In this document: positions 1-10,908 of the stretch, piece by piece | Numbering within the stretch: position 1 is the stretch's first letter | Layout: the number at the start of each line of letters is the position of its first letter | Assembly: GCA_945952065.1 (NCBI GenBank) | Contig: CAMFGY010000006.1 | Coordinates: 153,223-217,222 of the forward strand | Length of the DNA stretch: 64,000 bases | Direction of reading: 5' to 3' | Origin: an uncultured Burkholderiales bacterium | GTDB taxonomy: Bacteria > Pseudomonadota > Gammaproteobacteria > Burkholderiales > Burkholderiaceae_C | Translations under genes and position numbers: made by a program | Notes under the pieces: model-generated | Database searches by the model: none | What the model saw: only the letters and a program-made list of their open reading frames with translations | What the model was told of the DNA's origin: nothing

Positions 1-59
1 CTTTGCGCTGCAGCGGCGGCGCCAACCGTGTGAAGCCCAGAATTTTTTGAAAGTGTCGT

Positions 60-1883
<1,824 letters not shown>

Positions 1884-1925
1884 GACGCGCAAAGCTCGCT
1901 GCGCGAGTCGCAGTGAGCGCCCTGC

Positions 1926-1950
1926 AGCCTCTCTCCGTGAGGGAGGCTTT
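1926..1950 (+). terminator. Hairpin terminator after typA
   Basis: Ten-base inverted arms (1926-1935 and 1939-1948, one G-T pair) close a 3-nt loop and run into a short TT tract. It lies 43 nt after the typA stop. The stem is convincing, but the T tract is weak. Confidence 0.5.
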
Positions 1951-1966
1951 GCTCAGATGGATGCCC

Positions 1967-1985
1967 GCGGCCCCCTTGGGGCCGC
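1967..1985 (+). terminator. Second perfect GC hairpin before the DMT transporter
   Basis: GCGGCCCC (1967-1974), loop CTT, GGGGCCGC (1978-1985): a perfect 8-bp stem followed by a pyrimidine-rich stretch. It may back up the typA terminator or sit in the leader of the next gene. It overlaps an upstream in-frame ATG at 1957, which argues against that ATG being the true start of the transporter gene. Confidence 0.4.
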
Positions 1986-2001
1986 TCTCAATTTCTGCTT
2001 C

Positions 2002-3006
2002 ATGACGCATCGCAAAGCCGTGGTTCTGATGGTGCTGGTCACCCTGCTGTGGAGCACAGCAGGCGTGGTGTCGCGTCATTTGGAAGCTGCCCGGGGTTTT
2101 GAACAGACCTTTTGGCGAAGCAGTTTCAATGCCTTGGCTTTGCTGGTTGGATTGAGCTATTTGCGCGGCCCGGCGCTGCTCTTGCAACTGCGTCATGCGC
2201 CGCGTTTGGTCTGGGCTTCGGGCCTGTGTTGGGCCGTCATGTTCACCGCCTTCATGGTGGCATTGACCTTGACCACGGTGGCCAATGTCTTGGTGACCAT
2301 GGCGCTTGGGCCCTTGCTGACGGCGGTGTTGTCCTCTTTGCTGCTCAAACATCGCTTGCCGGCTCGCACCTGGGCTGCGATTGCTTGTGCCAGCTTGGGC
2401 ATTGCATGGATGTTTGGCCATGAGCTGTGGGCACCCAACAGCGCTGTTGGCGGCACCGCCAGCCCCTCCTTGACGGGCGCTTTGGGCATTCTTGTCGCCC
2501 TGGGCGTTCCCATCGCGGCTGCCTTGAACTGGTGCGTTTTGCAGTATGTGGGGCATGCCGGTCTCACCCAGCCCGAAGCATTGGCCGGGCAGTCCAGGTT
2601 GCGTTCAGCGCTGGACGATATGCCCTTGGCGGTGCTCTTGGGCGCGTTGATTTCTGCGCTGCTGATGCTGCCCCTGGCCTGGCCTTTGCAGGCCAGTGCG
2701 CATGACCTCACTTTGCTGGCCGGCTTGGGCGTGTTTCAGCTCGCCTTGCCCTGTTTGTTGGTGGTGCGCCTGAGTCGTGTGTTGATCGGCCCCGAATTGG
2801 CTTTGTTGAGCCAATTGGAAGTGGTGCTGGGGGTTTTGTGGGCCTGGGTCTGGGCCGGCGAGCAGCCCTCGGTGGCGGCTTTGTTGGGCGGATCGGTGGT
2901 CTTGCTGGCTCTGATCGCCAATGAGCTATTAGGATGGCGAGCTGAGCGCCGAGCTGCGCAGCTCAACACGCCTTCAAACTTAACTACTTCTCGGAGAGAG
3001 GCATGA
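2002..3006 (+). CDS. EamA/DMT-family transporter
   Basis: A 334-residue polytopic membrane protein of the drug/metabolite transporter superfamily, with about ten hydrophobic helices in two EamA repeats. The first begins VVLMVLVTLLWSTAGVVSR; the second lies in the last third, around LLAGLGVFQLALPCLLVV. Substrate cannot be told from sequence; members export amino acids, nucleosides or small metabolites. I chose the ATG at 2002 (MTHRKAVV) over the in-frame ATG at 1957, because the extra 15 codons would be encoded by a perfect hairpin and lack homology to EamA N-termini. Its stop overlaps the next start by 4 bp (ATGA at 3003), so the two genes are probably translationally coupled. Confidence 0.85.
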   Translation: MTHRKAVVLMVLVTLLWSTAGVVSRHLEAARGFEQTFWRSSFNALALLVGLSYLRGPALLLQLRHAPRLVWASGLCWAVMFTAFMVALTLTTVANVLVTMALGPLLTAVLSSLLLKHRLPARTWAAIACASLGIAWMFGHELWAPNSAVGGTASPSLTGALGILVALGVPIAAALNWCVLQYVGHAGLTQPEALAGQSRLRSALDDMPLAVLLGALISALLMLPLAWPLQASAHDLTLLAGLGVFQLALPCLLVVRLSRVLIGPELALLSQLEVVLGVLWAWVWAGEQPSVAALLGGSVVLLALIANELLGWRAERRAAQLNTPSNLTTSRREA

Positions 3007-4121
3007 CGCCCCCCTTGATTCCTGCATTGTGTTCTGGCGGCCAGATCGTGGCCGAGGTCAACGGCTGCTTGGGTTTGATCACCCTGAATCGGCCCGAGGC
3101 TTTGAACGCCTTGTCTTTGCCCATGATCCGCGATCTGAGCCGATTGCTCTTGCATTGGGCGGCCACTCCTGCGATTGAAGCGGTGGTCATCATGGGCGCG
3201 GGCCGACCGGGCAAACCCGCGGCGTTTTGTGCCGGCGGTGACATCCGTTTCTTCCATCAGGCAGCATTGGCCGGCGATGCGGCCCTGGGTGAGTTTTTCA
3301 CCGAGGAATATGCGCTCAACCACCTGATCCACAACTACACCAAGCCTTATATCGCCTTGATGGATGGTGTGGTCATGGGCGGCGGCATGGGCATCAGCCA
3401 AGGCGCCAAGCTCCGGGTGCTGACCGAGCATTCCAAGCTGGCCATGCCCGAAACCCATATCGGTTTGTTTCCCGATGTGGGGGGCGGCTACTTCCTCAGC
3501 CAATGCCCGGGTCATGTGGGTGAATGGCTGGCCTTGACTGGGCAGCCGATCGGTGCCGGAGACGCGATTGAGTTGAGCTTGGGCGATGTTTATGTGCAGA
3601 GTGCCGCCATGCCCACCTTGATTGAGGCTTTCAAAAAGGGCGCTCAAACCAGCGCAGAACATGTGGTCGCCACGGTCATGGAGCATGTGGATCTGGCACC
3701 GGCTGCGGACCATGTGAGTTTGCGCAGCCGCATCGATCATCACTTCTCTTTGGCCGATGTACCGGCCATCATGGCCTCCCTGAGCGAAGCTGATGATGAG
3801 TGGGCGCAGCATCAATGGGTGACCCTGAAAAAGCGCTCACCCTTGATGATGGCGGTGACGTTGGAGCAGCTGCGTCGCGCTCGCAAGCTCAGCTTGGCCG
3901 AGGACCTGCGCATGGAGCGCGACATCGTCCATCATTGCTTCCATCTGCGCCCGGCGCAGCAAAGCGAAACCGTGGAAGGGATTCGCGCCTTGGCGGTTGA
4001 TAAAGACCATGCGCCGCGCTGGAACCCTGCACGCATTGAAGAGGTGCGGCGCGAGGATGTGCTGGCTTTCTTTGCTTCCCCGTGGTCTGCAGACACCCAT
4101 CCGCTGCGCGACTTGAAGTAG
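3003..4121 (+). CDS. 3-hydroxyisobutyryl-CoA hydrolase-like (enoyl-CoA hydratase/isomerase family)
   Basis: A 372-residue crotonase-fold protein. The N-terminus reads GLITLNRPEALNALS; the oxyanion-hole segment is AFCAGGDIR, and the acyl-CoA pocket region is HIGLFPDVGGGYFLSQ. That last motif and the ~370-residue length are typical of the 3-hydroxyisobutyryl-CoA hydrolase group (valine catabolism, EC 3.1.2.4) rather than ~260-residue enoyl-CoA hydratases. A good Shine-Dalgarno (GGAGAG) lies just before the ATG, which overlaps the transporter stop. A strong terminator follows. Alternative: another CoA hydratase or hydrolase of the same fold, since substrate is not provable from sequence. Confidence 0.85.
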   Translation: MTPPLIPALCSGGQIVAEVNGCLGLITLNRPEALNALSLPMIRDLSRLLLHWAATPAIEAVVIMGAGRPGKPAAFCAGGDIRFFHQAALAGDAALGEFFTEEYALNHLIHNYTKPYIALMDGVVMGGGMGISQGAKLRVLTEHSKLAMPETHIGLFPDVGGGYFLSQCPGHVGEWLALTGQPIGAGDAIELSLGDVYVQSAAMPTLIEAFKKGAQTSAEHVVATVMEHVDLAPAADHVSLRSRIDHHFSLADVPAIMASLSEADDEWAQHQWVTLKKRSPLMMAVTLEQLRRARKLSLAEDLRMERDIVHHCFHLRPAQQSETVEGIRALAVDKDHAPRWNPARIEEVRREDVLAFFASPWSADTHPLRDLK

Positions 4122-4154
4122 GGCAAAGACTCAGCGCTTTGGCAGCCCATAATG

Positions 4155-4187
4155 ACGGCAAGGTCTTACCGGACCTTGCCGTTTTTT
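4155..4187 (+). terminator. Strong intrinsic terminator between the CoA hydrolase gene and fhs
   Basis: Perfect 11-bp stem (4155-4165 with 4172-4182), 6-nt loop, then an uninterrupted T6 tract (4182-4187). Textbook Rho-independent terminator. It ends only 30 nt before the fhs start codon, so it may also act as a leader attenuator. Confidence 0.9.
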
Positions 4188-4217
4188 CATCCGCAACCCT
4201 TGCATGAGGATGCCCAG

Positions 4218-5894
4218 ATGCCTACCGACATCGAAATTGCCCAGGCCGCGACCCTGAAGAAAATTCTGCCCTTGGCCAGCCAAAAACTGGATGTGCAGGA
4301 AGAGGCCTTGAGTCCCTACGGACACTTCAAAGCCAAGTTGAGCCTGAGCGAGATCGAGCGCTTGCAGGGGCGAGCGAACGGGCATCTGATCTTGGTGACG
4401 GCCATCTCACCCACACCGCCCGGTGAGGGCAAGACCACCACCACCGTGGGTTTGGGCGATGGCCTCAACCACATCGGCAAGCACGCCATGATCTGCTTGC
4501 GCGAGCCCTCGCTGGGGCCCTGTTTTGGCATGAAGGGTGGGGCGGCCGGCGGCGGTCGGGCGCAGATCGTCCCGATGGAAGACATCAATCTGCACTTCAC
4601 CGGCGACTTTCATGCCATCGCCCTGGCCAATAACTTGTTGGCGGCGCTGATCGACAACCACATCCATCATGGCAATGCGCTGGGCATCGATGTGCGACGC
4701 ATCAGCTGGCGCCGGGTGGTCGACATGAATGACCGTGCACTGCGAGACATCACCGTGGCCCTGGGCGGGCCCGGCAATGGCTTCCCGCGTCAAGACGGCT
4801 TTGACATCGTTGTCGCATCTGAAGTCATGGCCATTCTTTGCCTGGCCACGTCGCTGGAAGACTTGAAGCGGCGGCTGGGCAATATCGTGATTGGCAGCAC
4901 CACGGACAAGCGCCCGGTCACTGCGCGTGAGCTCAAGGCCGATGGCGCCATGGCCGCTTTGCTCAAGGATGCGCTGGCGCCCAATCTGGTGCAGACGCTG
5001 GAGGGCAATTTGGCCTTTGTGCACGGTGGGCCGTTTGCCAATATTGCGCATGGCTGTAATTCAGTGATTGCAACGCAAACCGCGCTCAAGCTGGCGGACT
5101 ATGTGGTCACTGAAGCCGGCTTTGGCGCGGACCTCGGGGCTGAGAAGTTCATCGACATCAAATGCCGAAAGGCGGGGCTGCAGCCCAGCTGTGCGGTGAT
5201 TGTGGCGACCGTGCGGGCACTGAAGTACCACGGCGGAGCGGACGCTAAAAAACCGGGCAGCGACAGCATCGAGGCCTTGCAGCTGGGCTTGGCCAATCTG
5301 GGGCGTCATTTGGAGAATGTGCAGCAGCACTACGGATTGCCGGCCATCGTCTCCATCAACCGCTTTGATGCCGACACGGCGCAGGAAATCGCGCTGATCC
5401 AGCGCTATTGCGAAGAACGCGACGTGCGCTGCGTGCTGGCCACCCACTGGGCGGAAGGCGGGGCGGGCGCGGCCGATTTGGCGCGCGCGGTGGTGGCGCA
5501 GTGTGAAGCGGGCGGGGCGCGTGCCGCCAAGCTCTATGCCGATGAGCTTCCCCTGGCCGACAAGATTCGCGCCATCGCCAGCCAGGTCTACCGCGCGGGC
5601 GAGGTGGTGTTGGAGTCCAAAGCAGCTGCGCAGTTGCAAGAGTGGCAAAGCGCCGGATGGGGGCATTTGCCGGTGTGCATCGCCAAAACACAGTACTCCT
5701 TCAGCAACGACCCTGGCCTGCGTGGTGCGCCTGAGGGGCATGTCTTGCGTGTGCGCGAAGTTCGATTGGCGGCGGGGGCGGAGTTTGTGGTGGCCATTTG
5801 CGGAGACATCATGACCATGCCCGGCTTGCCCAAAGTGCCTTCCGCCGAGCGCATCGATGTGGACGCCCAAGGCCGTATTGCTGGGCTGTTTTGA
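4218..5894 (+). CDS. fhs: Formate-tetrahydrofolate ligase
   Basis: A 558-residue monofunctional ligase that joins formate to tetrahydrofolate using ATP, giving 10-formyl-THF for purine and formyl-Met synthesis (EC 6.3.4.3). The P-loop is [32 protein letters not shown] and the [14 protein letters not shown] tail are also diagnostic. The start is set at the ATG at 4218 (MPTDIEIAQ), which has GAGG 8 nt upstream and gives the usual family length. An earlier in-frame ATG at 4152 lies across the terminator hairpin and is rejected. The gene belongs to the same one-carbon network as glyA, which carries a ZTP riboswitch elsewhere in the window. Only about 30 nt separate it from the upstream terminator, so its promoter is unclear. 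Confidence 0.97.
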   Translation: MPTDIEIAQAATLKKILPLASQKLDVQEEALSPYGHFKAKLSLSEIERLQGRANGHLILVTAISPTPPGEGKTTTTVGLGDGLNHIGKHAMICLREPSLGPCFGMKGGAAGGGRAQIVPMEDINLHFTGDFHAIALANNLLAALIDNHIHHGNALGIDVRRISWRRVVDMNDRALRDITVALGGPGNGFPRQDGFDIVVASEVMAILCLATSLEDLKRRLGNIVIGSTTDKRPVTARELKADGAMAALLKDALAPNLVQTLEGNLAFVHGGPFANIAHGCNSVIATQTALKLADYVVTEAGFGADLGAEKFIDIKCRKAGLQPSCAVIVATVRALKYHGGADAKKPGSDSIEALQLGLANLGRHLENVQQHYGLPAIVSINRFDADTAQEIALIQRYCEERDVRCVLATHWAEGGAGAADLARAVVAQCEAGGARAAKLYADELPLADKIRAIASQVYRAGEVVLESKAAAQLQEWQSAGWGHLPVCIAKTQYSFSNDPGLRGAPEGHVLRVREVRLAAGAEFVVAICGDIMTMPGLPKVPSAERIDVDAQGRIAGLF

Positions 5895-5983
5895 GGCGGC
5901 TTTTGGTGCTTTTGCGGGGCTAGGCTTCCGGTCTATGATGATTGCGTGCTTGCTCTTCGCTCCACCCTTTAGCCCGCCCCGCG

Positions 5984-8900
5984 ATGCCAGCCATCCTTCA
6001 CCCCGACATCAGCGAGCCCGCCTCTGCTTCGGTGTTTCGGGGCTATGGCTTTCACGTGGCGCTTCGCATCGGGGCCGTGTTGGTGCTGGCCCTGTTTGCG
6101 GTGTTTGCGGCCTATGTGCTGTCTGAAAAACAGGTCGACCGCGCCAATGAGCAACGCTTTCGTACGGTGCAAGTTGGGGAAGAGTTGCGCCAGTCGTCCG
6201 ACGATCTCACGCGCATGGTGCGCACCTTCGTGGTCACCGGCGATCCGGTATTTCGACAGCGCTATCTTGATATTTTGGCCATCCGCGACGGGCGCATGCC
6301 CCGGCCCGCGCCGATAGGCAGCATTTACTGGGATTTGCTGGACCTGGCTTCAGGTCCCCCCCTTGCTGCGGAGTTGCCCGCCAAGCCCTTGCTGGACATG
6401 ATTCGCGAGCAAGGCGTCAGCCCCGAGGAATTGACCCATCTGATCCAAGCCAAACAGCGCTCCGATGAGCTGGCCAAGATCGAGTTGCATGCCATCGGTA
6501 TGGTGGAAGGGCTGCACGACGATGCATTGGAGCGGCGCCAGCGAGCCAGCCTGATGCTCCATGACAGCAGCTACTTGCAGGCCAAGGCCGAAATCATGGG
6601 GCATATCCAGGCCTACTACCACTTGATTGATCAGCGCACCTTGCAGCAGGTCGTGGTGGCCGAGCAGCGTGCGCGGCTGCTGTGGGTGTTGCTCAGTGTG
6701 ATCACCCTGAGTTTGTTGAGCGTCTTGTGGTGGGTGTATCGGGCCTTGTCGCGCACCCTGGGGGGCAGCCCTTTGGAGATTCAAGCGCAGATGATGCGTA
6801 TCGGCCAGGGGGATTTTTCTCAGCCCATTGAGGTGCCCCAGCGTTTGCGCCAAAGCATCTTGGGATGGTTGGCGCAGATGCAGGCGCAGCTGCACAAGGC
6901 CGAACAGTATCAGGCCGAGGCGCAGGCCCAGCGCGACCAAGTACTGGCCTTGGATGCGCTACGCGCATTCATGATGGAGCAATTGACCAGCGCTGCGGCC
7001 TTGGAAGAAGTGTTGGAAGCCTTCATCCACCGCATTGAAGGCATGCTGCCCGGAACCATGTGCAGCATCTTGCTTTTGGACGCCGAAGGCCTGCATTTGC
7101 GCATGGGCGCCGCGCCCAGCCTGCCCGAGTTCTACAACAAAGCCATTGATGGCGTGGGTATTGGCCCTGCGGTCGGTTCCTGCGGTACGGCGGCCCATAC
7201 CGGCCAGCGGGTCATCGTGGAAGACATTTCCCGTCACCCCTTCTGGCGAGACTTTGCTGCGCTGGCGAACAAAGCGGGTTTGGCCGCTTGCTGGTCCGAG
7301 CCTATCCGTACGGGTGAAGGGCCCTTGCTGGGGACTTTTGCAATGTACCGGCAGCGGCCCAGCGCACCCGGCCTGTACGAGATCAAAGTCATCGAAAGTG
7401 CAGCCCGGCTCACAGCTTTGGCCATCGAGCGCAAGCGTGCAGAAATGCAATTGCAGCTCCTGGCCAATGTGTTTGAACATGGCAACGAGGTGATCATGAT
7501 CACCGATCGGAGTGGGCGTTTGGTGCGGGTCAACAAGGCCTTCAGCACCGTGACGGGCTATACAGAAGCCGAGGCTTTGGGGCGCAATCCCCGCATGCTG
7601 GCCTCGGGCCGCCAGGACAAAGGTTTTTACCGGCAAATGTGGGAGGCCATTGAGCGCGAGGGGCAGTGGTCGGGTGAGGTGGTGAATCGACGCAAGGGCG
7701 GCGCGACTTATCCGCAATGGCTGTCGATCAGCGTGTTGCGCGATGCGCAGGGCGAGGTCAGCCATTACATGGCGATTGCCACCGACATCAGTCAGCGCAA
7801 AGAGGCCGAGGAGCGCATCCGTTTGCTGGCCGAGTTTGATCCCTTGACTCAGTTGCCCAACCGCCGCTTGTTGCAGGATCGGGTGCAAAACGCGATTCAG
7901 CATGCGCGCCGCCATCATGAACCGCTGGGCCTGATCTATCTGGATTTGGACCGCTTCAAAAACGTCAACGACTCGCTGGGTCACCATATCGGAGATGCCT
8001 TGCTGGTCGCAGCGGCCAGCCGTTTCAGTGCAGCGCTGCGCGAAGAGGACACCGTCAGTCGCGTTGGAGGGGATGAGTTTGTGGTGCTGTGTCCCAATAC
8101 CGATGCGCCCGGCGTCGCCCATGTGGCGGGTAAGCTATTGGCTGCCTGCCAGCCGCGCTATCAACTGGGCAGCCATGATTTGGCGGTCAGTTGCTCCTTG
8201 GGGATCGCCATGTACCCTGGCGATGGGGACAGCTACGCCAGCCTGGCCATGTGTGCCGACACCGCCATGTACCGAGCCAAGGAAGCCGGTCGCAACACCT
8301 TCCGCTTTTTCACCCCCGAGATGCAGTCCCAGTCGGCGCGCATGCTCTTGCTGGAAAACGAGTTGCGCCAGGCCATGGAGTTGGGGCAACTGCATTTGGT
8401 GTATCAACCTCAGCTGGATCTCGCCCAGGGCCAGGTCTGCGGAGCCGAAGTGCTGCTGCGTTGGACGCACCCCAGCCTGGGCGTGATCAGCCCGGCTGAA
8501 TTCATTCCGATCGCCGAAGAGAGCGGCCTGATTGTGGGCATCGGCAGTTGGGTGATGCGCAGTGCGTGTGAGCAGCTGTGTGCTTGGCAGGCGGCGGGGC
8601 TGGCCTTGCCGCAAGTGGCGGTGAATTTGTCGGTGCTGCAATTCCGCGAGCCGGGCCTGCCCGACTTGGTGCGCCGCATCTTGGCCGAGACCGGGCTGCG
8701 GCCGGCATGCCTGGAATTGGAGTTGACCGAAGGCATTGCCATGGACCATCCGGACGATGTGGTGGCGGCAATGAACCAGTTGCATGCGCTCGGCGTTTGC
8801 ATCGCCATCGACGACTTCGGAACCGGTTATTCCTCGCTGAGCTATCTGAAACGCTTTCGCATGGACAGACTCAAGATTGACCAGTCCTTTGTGCGCGACA

Positions 8901-9133
8901 TTCACAGCGACGCCGATGACCGCGCCATCGTCGCCACCATCATTGGGCTGGCTCGCAGCCTGGGCTGTCAGACCATTGCCGAAGGCGTTGAAACCGAGCA
9001 GCAAATGAGTTTTTTGCGCGAGCAGGGTTGCGCTCAGGCTCAGGGTTATTTGATCAGCCGCCCCCTGGCTGCGCCCGAGTTCGAGCGCTGGCTGCGTGAG
9101 CGCGCCGCAGCGAACAAGGCAGGCTTGGCCTGA
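5984..9133 (+). CDS. Membrane sensor diguanylate cyclase/phosphodiesterase (GAF-PAS-GGDEF-EAL)
   Basis: A 1049-residue cyclic-di-GMP enzyme. Two membrane helices (about residues 24-46 and 225-245) flank a periplasmic sensor region containing MVRTFVVTGDPVFRQRY. A HAMP-like linker, a GAF domain (about 330-480), a PAS domain (about 490-605), GGDEF and EAL domains follow. The cyclase motif GGDEF is intact at 695-699, preceded by an RxxD inhibitory site (REED) at the correct five-residue spacing. The EAL motif reads EVL (822-824), keeping the metal-binding Glu; DDFGTGYSS near 943 is intact. Both activities are therefore plausible. The ATG at 5984 is preferred to a TTG at 5942. Target process is unknown; pilus genes lie nearby but are not linked by operon. 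Confidence 0.92.
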   Translation: MPAILHPDISEPASASVFRGYGFHVALRIGAVLVLALFAVFAAYVLSEKQVDRANEQRFRTVQVGEELRQSSDDLTRMVRTFVVTGDPVFRQRYLDILAIRDGRMPRPAPIGSIYWDLLDLASGPPLAAELPAKPLLDMIREQGVSPEELTHLIQAKQRSDELAKIELHAIGMVEGLHDDALERRQRASLMLHDSSYLQAKAEIMGHIQAYYHLIDQRTLQQVVVAEQRARLLWVLLSVITLSLLSVLWWVYRALSRTLGGSPLEIQAQMMRIGQGDFSQPIEVPQRLRQSILGWLAQMQAQLHKAEQYQAEAQAQRDQVLALDALRAFMMEQLTSAAALEEVLEAFIHRIEGMLPGTMCSILLLDAEGLHLRMGAAPSLPEFYNKAIDGVGIGPAVGSCGTAAHTGQRVIVEDISRHPFWRDFAALANKAGLAACWSEPIRTGEGPLLGTFAMYRQRPSAPGLYEIKVIESAARLTALAIERKRAEMQLQLLANVFEHGNEVIMITDRSGRLVRVNKAFSTVTGYTEAEALGRNPRMLASGRQDKGFYRQMWEAIEREGQWSGEVVNRRKGGATYPQWLSISVLRDAQGEVSHYMAIATDISQRKEAEERIRLLAEFDPLTQLPNRRLLQDRVQNAIQHARRHHEPLGLIYLDLDRFKNVNDSLGHHIGDALLVAAASRFSAALREEDTVSRVGGDEFVVLCPNTDAPGVAHVAGKLLAACQPRYQLGSHDLAVSCSLGIAMYPGDGDSYASLAMCADTAMYRAKEAGRNTFRFFTPEMQSQSARMLLLENELRQAMELGQLHLVYQPQLDLAQGQVCGAEVLLRWTHPSLGVISPAEFIPIAEESGLIVGIGSWVMRSACEQLCAWQAAGLALPQVAVNLSVLQFREPGLPDLVRRILAETGLRPACLELELTEGIAMDHPDDVVAAMNQLHALGVCIAIDDFGTGYSSLSYLKRFRMDRLKIDQSFVRDIHSDADDRAIVATIIGLARSLGCQTIAEGVETEQQMSFLREQGCAQAQGYLISRPLAAPEFERWLRERAAANKAGLA

Positions 9134-9151
9134 GGCTGGGATAATGAGGGG

Positions 9152-10222
9152 GTGCAAGACAACCTCATCAATCCCTGGCGCCTTTCGGTGGCGCCCATGC
9201 TCGACTGGACCGATAAACACTGTCGGTTCTTCCATCGCCTGTTGACCCAAAAGACCCGGCTCTACACCGAGATGGTGACCACCGGCGCTTTGCTGCATGG
9301 CGATCAGGGGCGCCATTTGGACTTCGATGCCGTGGAGCATCCGCTAGCGCTGCAATTGGGCGGCTCTGAACCCGCGGATCTGGCTGCTTGCGCCAAGCTG
9401 GCCGAGCGCTGGGGTTATGACGAAGTCAATCTGAATTGTGGCTGCCCCAGTGAGCGGGTGCAGCGCGGGGCTTTTGGCGCCTGCTTGATGGCCGAACCCG
9501 GCTTGGTGGCAGACGGCGTCAAGGCCATGCGCGATGCGGTCAGCATCCCGGTCACGGTCAAGCATCGCATCGGCATCGACAAAATCGAGAGCTATGACTT
9601 TGTGCGCGATTTTGTGGGTCAGATCGCCCATGCTGGCTGCGAGGTCTTCATCGTGCATGCGCGCAATGCCTGGTTGCAAGGCTTGTCGCCCAAGGAAAAC
9701 CGCGAGATTCCACCTTTGCGCTATGAGTTGGTGCACCAGCTCAAGCGCGACTTCCCGACATTGACCATTGTGCTCAATGGCGGCATCAAGACCGATGATG
9801 AAATTGCCGAGCAGCTCCGCCATGTGGATGGCGTGATGGTGGGGCGTCAGGCCTACCATGAGCCTTGGCAGATGGTTGACTGGGATCGGCGCTTTTTCGC
9901 GGCCGCAAATCCGGCCCAGTCGCGCGAGCAAGTGGAATCGGCCTGGCTGGCCTATCTAGAGCGCCATGTGGCCTTGGGTGCCTATCATCATTGGACCCAA
10001 GCGATGCGTCATGCGCTGGGGCTTTGGAACGGCCAAGCGGGCTCGCGCCGCTGGCGGCAAATTTGGTCGGACCATCAATACAAGTCTTTGGCGCCGCGCG
10101 AAGTCGCGGCCTTGGCCACGCAGGCCCGCCAAGGAATTGCAGCCCATGTGGCCGAGCATCAGGCTCAGACATTGGCGCAGCGCAACATGCCCGAAGGCGA
10201 ACCCGCGGCGGGTCATGCTTGA
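9152..10222 (+). CDS. dusA: tRNA-dihydrouridine synthase A
   Basis: A 356-residue FMN- and NADPH-dependent enzyme reducing uridine to dihydrouridine in the tRNA D-loop. It closely follows E. coli DusA: FSVAPMLDWTDKHCR-like start, LYTEMVTTGAL, the catalytic-Cys segment NCGCPSERVQ, FIVHARNAWLQGLSPKENRE and NGGIKTDDE. I use the GTG at 9152; a G-rich tract sits directly before it, so initiation a few codons further in cannot be excluded. It is a stand-alone gene, 18 nt after the GGDEF-EAL gene, possibly co-transcribed. Confidence 0.95.
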   Translation: MQDNLINPWRLSVAPMLDWTDKHCRFFHRLLTQKTRLYTEMVTTGALLHGDQGRHLDFDAVEHPLALQLGGSEPADLAACAKLAERWGYDEVNLNCGCPSERVQRGAFGACLMAEPGLVADGVKAMRDAVSIPVTVKHRIGIDKIESYDFVRDFVGQIAHAGCEVFIVHARNAWLQGLSPKENREIPPLRYELVHQLKRDFPTLTIVLNGGIKTDDEIAEQLRHVDGVMVGRQAYHEPWQMVDWDRRFFAAANPAQSREQVESAWLAYLERHVALGAYHHWTQAMRHALGLWNGQAGSRRWRQIWSDHQYKSLAPREVAALATQARQGIAAHVAEHQAQTLAQRNMPEGEPAAGHA

Positions 10223-10279
10223 GCGGGCTTTCATCGGCTTGCTTGGCTTGCGGCGCCTTGCCCCGTCGACTTGAGTTCG

Positions 10280-10843
10280 ATGGCCCTGCAACTGTACTTC
10301 CATTGCTATCTGACCGCGCTGGGTCCTTGCGGCATCGTATGGAATGAGCGGGGCATCTTGGGCTCACAACTGCCCGAGGCCAATGCGGCCCTGACCCGCG
10401 ACCGCATTCGGGCGCGTTTTCCAAGTGCCCTTGAGGCGCCACCCGGGCCCTTGGCCTTGCATGCAATCCAAGGAGTTCAACGACTTTTGGCGGGACACAG
10501 CTGCGATGCGGCGGAGTTGCTGGCGGTGCCCTTGGATGAAGCCGGGCTGCCAGACTTCAAACGGCAGGTGTATGCCATCACCCGACGAATTCCGGTGGGG
10601 CAGACCCTAAGGTATGGCGATATCGCGCTGCAACTGGGCTTGCCGGGCGCGGCGCGTGCGGTAGGCCAAGCGCAGGCGTGCAATCCTTTTGCACCCATCG
10701 TGCCTTGTCACCGGGTGATGGGCAGCTCTGGCAAGGCGGTGGGCTTTTCAGCCCATGGCGGTGCCGATACCAAGCTGAGATTGCTGGCCATCGAAGCCCG
10801 TGCAAGTGGCCAGTCGGCTGCCGAGCAGGGCGATTTGTTCTGA
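10280..10843 (+). CDS. ogt: Methylated-DNA-protein-cysteine methyltransferase
   Basis: A 187-residue suicide DNA-repair protein that takes the alkyl group from O6-methylguanine. The acceptor-cysteine motif IVPCHRVMGSSG is present, with the nucleophile at Cys143, and the helix-turn-helix region RQVYAITRRIPVGQTLRYGDIA precedes it. A shorter leading domain replaces the Ada-type N-terminus, so this is an Ogt-type stand-alone enzyme rather than an Ada regulator. The ATG at 10280 is preferred to a TTG nine bases upstream. The active-site approach reads NPFAPIVPCHRV, one residue different in register from the common NPLPIVIPCHRV, but it keeps PCHRV. Confidence 0.92.
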   Translation: MALQLYFHCYLTALGPCGIVWNERGILGSQLPEANAALTRDRIRARFPSALEAPPGPLALHAIQGVQRLLAGHSCDAAELLAVPLDEAGLPDFKRQVYAITRRIPVGQTLRYGDIALQLGLPGAARAVGQAQACNPFAPIVPCHRVMGSSGKAVGFSAHGGADTKLRLLAIEARASGQSAAEQGDLF

Positions 10844-10908
10844 TGCCCTGGCGTTCGCTTTGAGGCTCGGCCTTAAAATTCTCTTTCTTCTTCGCCCAAG
10901 GCCCTGTC

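Noticed and set aside
1957..2001. In-frame start of the first DMT transporter at 1957
   Set aside because: The 15 codons would be encoded by a perfect hairpin and do not match EamA N-termini.
8441..8463. EVL in place of EAL in the c-di-GMP enzyme as a sign of inactivity
   Set aside because: The metal-binding Glu and the following LLRW are kept; EVL is a frequent active variant.
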